NCBI GenBank assembly: GCA_038229875.1
Contig: JBBROA010000052.1
Coordinates: 1 to 27,463, forward strand
DNA: 27,463 nt
Source: JALYUA01 sp038229875
GTDB lineage: Bacteria > Acidobacteriota > Thermoanaerobaculia > UBA5066 > Gp7-AA6
Direction of reading: 5' to 3'
The notes under the pieces were generated by a model that searched no databases, was not told where the DNA came from, and saw nothing but the letters and a program-made list of their open reading frames with translations. The translations under genes were made by a program, and so were the position numbers. Below, piece by piece: positions 22,468 to 27,463 of this stretch. Within the stretch, counting starts at the first letter, position 1; each line of letters opens with the position of its first letter.

Positions 22468-23514
22468 ATGACACTGATCGAGAAGCTCACGGCGACGGGA
22501 TTGAGGCGAATGGGGACCCCGAAGAAAGGGTTCCGATACGTTCGCGCGGACGGCCGGGCCGCCTCGGCGGCCGAGATCCAGAGGATCGGCGCCTTGAAGA
22601 TTCCTCCGGCCTGGAAGAACGTTGTCGTGCACCCCTCCCCGCGGGGCGCCGTGCAGGCGATGGGGAAGGACGGCGCGGGACGCTGGCAGTACCTGTACCA
22701 CGAGGGCCGGACCGCGCTCCGCGAGAAGAAGAAGTTCGACCGGTTGGTCCACTTCGCTGACGCGCTCCCGAAGATGCGCCGGGCGGTCACGAGGGATCTC
22801 GCGTTGATAGGGATGCCGCGGGAGAAGGTCCTCGCGTGCGTCCTGCGGATTTTGTCCACGTGCTTTCTGCGCCCGGGCAGTCAGGTGTACGCCGAGGAGA
22901 ACGGCAGCTACGGGATCGCGACCCTGCGCGCGAAGCACGTCTCCGTACGCGGCGACCTCGTCACGTTCGACTTTCCGGGGAAGTCGGGCAAGCAGCAGCA
23001 TCGGGAGCTGCGCGACCGCCGCGTCGCGCGCATCGTGCGCGAGCTCGCCCGGGTGCCGGGCGAGGTCTTCAAGTATCGCGACGACGAGGGGAAGTGGGTC
23101 GACATCCGGCGCCGGCACATCAACGAGTACATCAAGGAGCTGATGGGCGACCGATTCTCGGCAAAGGACTTCCGCACGTGGGCAGGCACTCTGATCTGCG
23201 CGTGCGCGCTTGCGCGCGCCGGGGCGGAGACGGCGGAGACGAAGACGGCGCGCAAGCGCAAGGTCGTCGCGGCCATCAAGGAAACGGCGGAGATGCTGGG
23301 GAACACCCCCGCGATCTGCCGCTCGTCCTACATCTACCCGGCCGTCCTCTCGAGCTTCGACCGCGGCCGCGTGCTCGACCGGTACTTCGTCAACGTTGAG
23401 GAGCTCGTCGAGCGGCGCGCGCCCGCCCTGCATGGCTCGGAAAAGGCCCTCCTGAAGCTGCTCAAGAACAAGGCGACGGAACCTCGAGATCCGCGCCGGC
23501 TTCACCCACCTTAG
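22468..23514 (+). CDS. DNA topoisomerase IB (poxvirus/bacterial type)
   Basis: 348 residues, the size of bacterial topoisomerase IB. It relaxes supercoils by a 3'-phosphotyrosyl intermediate. N-terminal domain: GFRYVRADGR, AEIQRIGALKIPPAWKNVVVHPSPRGAVQAMGKDGAGRWQYLYH. Catalytic domain: Arg in CFLRPGSQVYAEENGSYGIATL (about 135), Lys in VTFDFPGKSGKQQ (about 172-175), Arg in KDFRTWAGT (about 236), and the nucleophilic Tyr in ICRSSYIYPAVL (about 288). All expected active-site parts are present. The ATG at 22468 begins right at the family's N-terminus; no Shine-Dalgarno site is visible. The acyltransferase gene follows closely and is probably cotranscribed. Confidence 0.95.
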   Translation: MTLIEKLTATGLRRMGTPKKGFRYVRADGRAASAAEIQRIGALKIPPAWKNVVVHPSPRGAVQAMGKDGAGRWQYLYHEGRTALREKKKFDRLVHFADALPKMRRAVTRDLALIGMPREKVLACVLRILSTCFLRPGSQVYAEENGSYGIATLRAKHVSVRGDLVTFDFPGKSGKQQHRELRDRRVARIVRELARVPGEVFKYRDDEGKWVDIRRRHINEYIKELMGDRFSAKDFRTWAGTLICACALARAGAETAETKTARKRKVVAAIKETAEMLGNTPAICRSSYIYPAVLSSFDRGRVLDRYFVNVEELVERRAPALHGSEKALLKLLKNKATEPRDPRRLHPP

Positions 23515-23536
23515 ACTCCGCCTCGTGCAGGAGAAG

Positions 23537-24484
23537 ATGTCCAGCCGGAACCGGCTCGTGCGGGCGATCGCATCCGCGACGTCTCACGTCTGGTTTCCCG
23601 GCACACTCTTTTTCGCGCGCCACTTCCCGAGGCGGATCGCATACCCGATGGCGCGCGCCTTCGGAGGGACGTACTTCCGCTTGAGGCCCAAATATCTGGC
23701 GGCGATCCGCTCGAACCTCGAGATCATCCTGGGACAGGACGCTTCTCCCGAAAAGGTGTCGCGCCTGGCCGACGAGATGGTGCGCGGGCATTCCTCCGCG
23801 TGGCTCGACTTTCTCCACTTCGCGACCCGGCCGCCGGCGGAGTCCGCGCGGCTGGTCGAAAGCGTCGAAGGCTTCTCGCGCCTCGTGGCGGGGCGCGCGG
23901 CCGGGAAGGGGGTGCTGCTTCTGACGGCGCACGTCGGCAACTGGGAGGTGGGCGGGCTGATGCTCGCGGAAGTGAAGCAGCCCATTCACGTCGTGCTGGT
24001 TCCCGACATTTTCCCGGGCGTCGAGAAGGAGCGGCGCCGCCTTCACAATCGCGCCGGCGTGACCGAGATCCCGATCGACCGCAGCTTCGGGCCGACGCTC
24101 GCCGTGCTGCGCGCTCTCGAGCAGAACGCGATCGTCGCGATGCAGGGCGACAGGGACTTCAACAACACGGGGATCTCTGTACCGTTCTTCGGGCGGGACG
24201 CATTTTTCCCCCGGGGACCTTTTCGCGTCGCGATGGCGACCGGAGCCACCGTGCTCCCCGCGTTCATCCTTCGGACAGACGACGGGCGCTACCGCGCGAT
24301 CATCGAGGAGCCCCTTTCGATCGTGCGAGGCATCGACCGGGACGCTTCGCTGCGGGAGAACCTGGCGAGGTACGTCGCCATCCTCGAGCGGTACATCCGC
24401 GCGCACCCGGAACAGTGGTACTGCTTCTATCCGTTCTGGGACGACCCGAGCCGCAAGGATCTTGCGAAACCGGAGGAAGGCTAG
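23537..24484 (+). CDS. Lysophospholipid/lipid A acyltransferase, HtrB/LpxL family
   Basis: 315 residues from the ATG at 23537 (GTG at 23525 would add four). AGGAG at 23529-23533 lies only three bases before the ATG, so the choice is close. Family motifs: the catalytic His and acidic partner in LLLTAHVGNWEVGGLML (H-x4-E), then RLHNRAGVTEIPI, IVAMQGDRDFNNTGISVPFFGRDAFFPRGPFRVAMATGATVLPAF and WYCFYPFWDD. The family acylates lipid A or related lipids from acyl-ACP at the inner membrane; a hydrophobic patch near 15-30 could anchor it. The exact acceptor is not predictable. Its TAG shares the palindrome CTAG (24481-24484) with the stop of the convergent gene. Confidence 0.9.
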   Translation: MSSRNRLVRAIASATSHVWFPGTLFFARHFPRRIAYPMARAFGGTYFRLRPKYLAAIRSNLEIILGQDASPEKVSRLADEMVRGHSSAWLDFLHFATRPPAESARLVESVEGFSRLVAGRAAGKGVLLLTAHVGNWEVGGLMLAEVKQPIHVVLVPDIFPGVEKERRRLHNRAGVTEIPIDRSFGPTLAVLRALEQNAIVAMQGDRDFNNTGISVPFFGRDAFFPRGPFRVAMATGATVLPAFILRTDDGRYRAIIEEPLSIVRGIDRDASLRENLARYVAILERYIRAHPEQWYCFYPFWDDPSRKDLAKPEEG

Positions 24485-24927
24485 AAGGCCGTCACGTCCG
24501 CGACGCTGGCGAGATTTCCGTTCGGGTTGATGTAGGTCTTGACGGCATTCGTCGTCGTGTCGGTGACCGTGATCGTGTACTGCACGTTCGAGAGGGCGCC
24601 GTAGAAAACCCAGAACTTGTTGTTGAAGGCGCGGCCGTCGACGACCTTGACCACCAGCTCGATGTTGTTCGCCGAGAAGAACCAGAATTCGCCGGTGTCG
24701 CCGGTGAGCGCGACTCCGTTTCCGATGCCGCTCGTGCCCTGCGAGGGGACGCTCCAGGCGACCTGGACCTTGAAGCGGCTCGCATTCAAGCAGAGGGTGG
24801 TCGCGTCCGGGACGCACGGAGCGGCTTCGGCCGCGCGAGCGCCGTCTGGAGTGGCGAAGAGGAGACCGGCGGCCAGCGCGGCGGCGGCCGACAGCCGGGA
24901 CAACTTTCGAAGGGCCTCTCGAATCAT
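24481..24927 (-). CDS. Small secreted protein of an Acidobacteriota-associated beta-rich type
   Basis: 148 residues. ATG at 24927 with GAGGAGG six bases upstream fixes the start. Signal peptide KLSRLSAAAALAAGLLFATPDGARA, cleavage near ARA-AEAAP. The mature part (about 112 residues) has two cysteines (CVPDATTLCL) and a strand-rich unit: FKVQVAWSVPSQGTSG, TGDTGEFWFFSANNIELVVKV, DGRAFNNKFWVFYGALS, QYTITVTDTTTNAVKTY, NPNGNLASVADVTAF. I recognise this unit from large secreted Acidobacteriota proteins, where it is often a C-terminal repeat; here it stands alone. Function unknown; the fold is probably a beta sandwich. It lies downstream of the methyltransferase gene but has its own strong ribosome site. 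Confidence 0.82.
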   Translation of the reverse strand: MIREALRKLSRLSAAAALAAGLLFATPDGARAAEAAPCVPDATTLCLNASRFKVQVAWSVPSQGTSGIGNGVALTGDTGEFWFFSANNIELVVKVVDGRAFNNKFWVFYGALSNVQYTITVTDTTTNAVKTYINPNGNLASVADVTAF

Positions 24928-24980
24928 GGACGTCCTCCTCTTTCTGCGGGTTAAGGGTACCAACACCTGCAGCGGGTCCG

Positions 24981-25001
24981 AAAATCCCCTCATTCCAGGG
25001 G
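24981..25001 (-). terminator. Short terminator-like hairpin at the methyltransferase stop
   Basis: On the minus strand CCCCT, a six-base loop, AGGGG, then ATTTT; the methyltransferase TGA (24992-24990) lies in the loop and stem. The stem is only 5 bp, so termination may be partial. Confidence 0.4.
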
Positions 25002-26186
25002 CCTTCTCGCCGAGACCGCGGCCACGAAGAAGGCGTCGTAGTGGCGGGCAAGCTCCTCCACGTCCGGGAGGATCTCCGGTTGCTCGAACCCGGCGGCGCG
25101 GAACGCGTCGCGCCAGTTCTGCGGGGTCAGGAACCCGTGATTCGGCCGCGTGGCGGCATCGGTCGCGACACCCGTGAAGTTCTCGAGGAAGTTGAAGACG
25201 AACTCGACGTAGATGGGCTGGCCGTCGAACGGCCGCACGCATTCGGAAAAAACCGCGGTGCCGCCCGGCTTCAAGGATTCGCGGATGCGGCGCAGGGTCG
25301 CATCGAGGTCCTTCGCGATGTGAACGGTGTTGACTGCATAAACGACGTCCGCGAATCCTTTCTCGATTCCCTGTTCCTGGAAGTCCCGGTCCATGTCGAG
25401 CCTCTTGAACTCCGCGGGCAGCGCCGGGAAGCGCGGCCGGATTGTCCGTTCGGCCCGCCGCAGAAAGGTCGGGACCACTTCCGTGAAGACGTAGCGCTCG
25501 ATGCGGCCCACAGCGGCGTCGCGCGACAGCCGCTCCGCGACGGCGAGAGCGGCCGACCCGGATCCTCCGCCGAGCTCGAACACGACGGCGGGACGACCCG
25601 GCGGGAGCGCGCGGACGACGGCCTCCGCCCCGAGCCGGTTGTTGATCGCGTAGAGGAGATTGTCGTTCGAGAAATAGTCGAACCAGAGCGGCAGGCGTGC
25701 GGGGGAGAACAGGATCTCTTCGCCGGTTTTCTCGCCCCGCAGGAAGGCGGGCACGTGCTCGACCATCGCGCGGACGACGGTGAACGGCGGGATGGACCGC
25801 GGGTCGACGGCGCGGGCCCGTGCTTCCGCGCGGTCCGGATCTCCCGCCGGGAGCGGTCCGCGTGCGCGGTAGGAAATCTCCTCGCCACTGGTGCCCCCTC
25901 TCGCGGCGTCGAGATACCCGCCCGCCGCGAGCTTACGGAGGAACCACCCGAGCGGCACCGTCGCTCGCGGCGCGAACCCCTTCTCCGCCACGAGCGACGA
26001 GGCGGTCGCCCCTCGCGCGATCGACGGCTCGAGGTCGAGGTCGCGAACGAGATTCAGGACCATGTCGGTCGTGAAGCGGTCGAAGTGCTCGCAGCAGACA
26101 ATGAACTCGGGGGAGAAGAGAGAGCGGATCTCGGGGTCGGGAATCCGCGCCAGAAGCGTGTGCAGATCTTCGGCCCGGCTGGACAT
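24990..26186 (-). CDS. Class I SAM-dependent methyltransferase
   Basis: 398 residues from the ATG at 26186; the frame continues upstream but only through repeat sequence. The N-terminal 150 residues are helical, with a winged-helix-like stretch (LRKLAAGGYLDAARGGTSGEEISYRARGPL), as in dimeric small-molecule methyltransferases. The SAM fold follows: motif I VVFELGGGSGSAALAVAERL (about 207-226), an acidic end of strand 2 (YVFTEVVPTFLRRAE), motif II-like FADVVYAVNTVHIAKDLDATLRRIRESLKPGGTAVFSE. The C-terminal part (VEFVFNFLENFTG, GFLTPQNWRDAFRAAGFEQPEILPD) is typical of natural-product or quinone-type enzymes. The substrate is unknown. No Shine-Dalgarno site; TACAAT lies six bases before the ATG. 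Confidence 0.85.
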   Translation of the reverse strand: MSSRAEDLHTLLARIPDPEIRSLFSPEFIVCCEHFDRFTTDMVLNLVRDLDLEPSIARGATASSLVAEKGFAPRATVPLGWFLRKLAAGGYLDAARGGTSGEEISYRARGPLPAGDPDRAEARARAVDPRSIPPFTVVRAMVEHVPAFLRGEKTGEEILFSPARLPLWFDYFSNDNLLYAINNRLGAEAVVRALPPGRPAVVFELGGGSGSAALAVAERLSRDAAVGRIERYVFTEVVPTFLRRAERTIRPRFPALPAEFKRLDMDRDFQEQGIEKGFADVVYAVNTVHIAKDLDATLRRIRESLKPGGTAVFSECVRPFDGQPIYVEFVFNFLENFTGVATDAATRPNHGFLTPQNWRDAFRAAGFEQPEILPDVEELARHYDAFFVAAVSARRPLE

Positions 26187-26192
26187 GCCGCG

Positions 26193-26198
26193 ATTGTA
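26193..26198 (-). promoter_or_regulatory. Candidate -10 element of the methyltransferase gene
   Basis: The minus strand reads TACAATCGCGGCATG, with TACAAT six bases before the start codon. It is the same arrangement, with the same CGCGGC spacer, as in front of mdh. A leaderless transcript is suggested. No -35 is apparent in the G+C-rich upstream sequence. Confidence 0.45.
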
Positions 26199-26210
26199 CG
26201 CGCCGCCCGC

Positions 26211-26371
26211 GCGCGCCGTCCGCGCGAAGCGTGGAAAGGTCGGCGCGCTCTTTTTGGGCGCGCGCGTGCCACGCGCGTCCAAAAATGCGAAAACACTGCG
26301 CCGCCTGCGCAAAGCGCGGAAAGGTCGGGGCGTTGTTTTGGGCGCGCCCGTACCACGCGCGCCCAAAAATA
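26211..26371. repeat. Tandem hairpin repeat, two copies with 85-base period
   Basis: Two diverged copies of a unit of about 75 bases: 'GCGCCG..CGC.AAGCG.GGAAAGGTCGG.GCG' followed by a hairpin. GGAAAGGTCGG occurs at 26233 and 26318, exactly 85 bases apart. Hairpin 1 is 26251-26285 (TTTTTGG...CCAAAAA around a GCGCG core); hairpin 2 is 26336-26368 with the perfect arms TTTTGGGCGCGC and GCGCGCCCAAAA. No coding or T-tailed terminator structure. It occupies most of the gap between the divergent methyltransferase and phosphatase-like genes, and looks like a dispersed REP-type element. Confidence 0.75.
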
Positions 26372-26400
26372 CCAGGAGGCCGCTACACTCGTCCCGCAGC

Positions 26401-27463
26401 ATGCGCCGTTTTCTTGTGACGCTCGCCGTCCTGGCCGTGGCCCACGGCGCGGGCGCGCAGGAGACTGCCCGAACGGTCGTGCTCGGGTTCGACGGCGTCG
26501 ACGCGGGAGTCGTCGAAGAGATGATGGCCGCAGGCCGGCTCCCGAACCTCGCCGCTCTGAAGGCGAGGGGCGCCTACTCGCCGCTGACGCCGACCGTCCC
26601 CGCGCAGACACCCGTGTCCTGGGCCACGTTTTCGACGGGCCTCGACCCGGGGGGGCACGAAATCTTCGACTTTCTGAAGCGGGACCCCGAAAACCGGATT
26701 CCGACGTTCGCCGTTGCCGACGAGATCTCCGTGCCGTTTCTTTTCGGCCGATCGAATCCCGTCGTCCTCGGCGCCACGGCTGCCGCTTTTTTCTTTCTCA
26801 TGGGAGGTTTCCTCTTCCTGCTGCGGCGGCGGCTGGCCCTTCTCCTAATATTCGCGGGGATCGCGCTCGCGGCGGGCGCCGCCGCTTTCTTCGCGGTGCG
26901 CGCCTGGATCCCGTCCGAGCGGCCTTCGGTCCGCAACAACCGCAAGGGGCCGACGTTCTGGTCGGAGGGCGGCGCGCGCCCGGCCACCGTGATCCGGATT
27001 CCGGTCACGTTTCCGCCGGAAAAATTTGCCGGCGGCCGGCAGCTCTCGGGCCTCGGGGTTCCTGACCTCTCCGGCAGGATCGGCAAGCCGTTCTACTTCA
27101 CGTCCGACCCGTTCTTCGCGCCGCGCGAGGGCAACGATTTTTCGATCGACATCCTGAAGCTCGAATCGAACCGCGGCAGCCAGACGGTGCGCATCGCCGG
27201 ACCTCCGGGCAAGCCATTCGGGCGCGAAGGCGCAATCGAGCTGCCGGTCACTCTCACGGTTGCTCCGGCGCGCGACACTCTGGAAATCGGCGTCGCCGGT
27301 GAGCATGTGACGCTGAAGCCGGGCGAGTGGAGCGGCTGGGTCTCGCTGCCGTTTCGAGTCAACCCGCTCGTGACCGTGCACGGGTATGGCCGCTTCCGGC
27401 TGGAGAAGCTCGATCCGGAGATCGGCCTTTACCTCTCGCCCGTGCAGTTTGACCCGCAGCGGC
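26401..27463 (+). CDS. Alkaline phosphatase-superfamily protein (type I phosphodiesterase-like), 3' end outside window
   Basis: Open from ATG 26401 to the window end (354 residues, no stop). Signal peptide MRRFLVTLAVLAVAHGAGA, cleavage before Q. Metal-site Asp in VVLGFDGVDAGVVEEMM (about 31) and the probable nucleophile Thr in PAQTPVSWATFSTGLDP (about 70), as in type I phosphodiesterase/nucleotide pyrophosphatase enzymes. Two hydrophobic helices at about 120-141 and 145-167 interrupt the fold before GPTFWSEGGARPATVIRIPVTFPPEKFAGGRQLSGLGVPDLSG resumes it. The missing C-terminus must carry the other metal ligands. It would act in the periplasm, anchored in the membrane. AGGAGG at 26373-26378 is too far (22 bases); TACACT (26384-26389) is a possible -10. 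Substrate unknown. Confidence 0.85.
   Translation, partial: MRRFLVTLAVLAVAHGAGAQETARTVVLGFDGVDAGVVEEMMAAGRLPNLAALKARGAYSPLTPTVPAQTPVSWATFSTGLDPGGHEIFDFLKRDPENRIPTFAVADEISVPFLFGRSNPVVLGATAAAFFFLMGGFLFLLRRRLALLLIFAGIALAAGAAAFFAVRAWIPSERPSVRNNRKGPTFWSEGGARPATVIRIPVTFPPEKFAGGRQLSGLGVPDLSGRIGKPFYFTSDPFFAPREGNDFSIDILKLESNRGSQTVRIAGPPGKPFGREGAIELPVTLTVAPARDTLEIGVAGEHVTLKPGEWSGWVSLPFRVNPLVTVHGYGRFRLEKLDPEIGLYLSPVQFDPQR

Noticed and set aside
23462..25051. 529-codon minus-strand frame opposite the acyltransferase
   Set aside because: Shadow of the acyltransferase and of the small secreted protein gene; low-complexity product.
26211..26371. Hairpin repeats considered as bidirectional terminators
   Set aside because: The A and T runs belong to the stem and there is no T-tail after it; the site also lies at the 5' ends of both genes.
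25041..27065. 674-codon plus-strand frame opposite the methyltransferase and into the phosphatase-like gene
   Set aside because: Runs antisense to a clear SAM methyltransferase and out of frame with the signal peptide and motifs of the phosphatase-like protein.

Overview
The window looks like a chromosomal stretch from a Gram-negative, high-G+C bacterium (roughly two thirds G+C by eye), most plausibly an Acidobacteriota member. The lineage guess rests on a secreted VWFA protein of the acidobacterial VWFA-related type (17508-18539), a small secreted protein of a type I associate with Acidobacteriota genomes (24481-24927), and a Bacillus-like three-gene sdhCAB set with a five-helix SdhC, as in menaquinone users. 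An HtrB/LpxL-like acyltransferase and an OmpA-like lipoprotein point to an outer membrane. No rRNA, tRNA, CRISPR array, transposase or phage gene was found; most content is core metabolism and RNA biology.

Layout: 1-903 is the 3' end of an aldo/keto reductase. 1033-4966 holds rho, with an unusual Arg/Gly-rich N-terminus and a strong terminator, then a large HEAT-like/DUF4388 protein. 5081-7050 (minus) is a two-gene unit: a PH-like membrane protein overlapping a DEAD-box helicase. 7107-7850 encodes a Lys/Ser/Ala-rich, histone H1-like protein ending at two tandem hairpin terminators. 7962-9203 (minus) has a hotdog thioesterase, a BamE-like membrane protein and a four-helix-bundle protein. 9313-16711 is the centrepiece, a TCA-cycle gene train mdh-sdhC-sdhA-sdhB-sucC-sucD-(PH-like protein)-ndk. 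Its junctions are mostly overlapping stop/start codons, and one interruption (about 13550-13784) is filled by a heptamer-repeat element. 16730-17467 (minus) is a TrmJ-like RNA methyltransferase, divergent from the VWFA protein and the OmpA lipoprotein. 19169-22143 (minus) is a GT-C-like membrane protein overlapping an RluA-family pseudouridine synthase. 22468-24484 is topoisomerase IB and the acyltransferase. 24481-26186 (minus) is the small secreted protein and a SAM methyltransferase. 26401 to the end is an alkaline-phosphatase-superfamily protein cut by the window edge; an 85-bp-period hairpin repeat precedes it.

Functionally, mdh, sdhCAB and sucCD cover succinyl-CoA to succinate to fumarate, and malate to oxaloacetate. 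Ndk can redistribute the nucleoside triphosphate made by succinyl-CoA synthetase. I see no single obvious undescribed system. The best leads are: recurrent TANNNT -10 hexamers 6-8 nt before start codons without Shine-Dalgarno sites (probable leaderless mRNAs); a 32-codon Arg-rich mini-ORF that exactly bridges sdhA and sdhB; the heptamer array abutting sucC; the tandem hairpin repeat at 26211-26371; and a Rho whose RNP-1 motif looks lost beside an Arg/Gly-rich tail.
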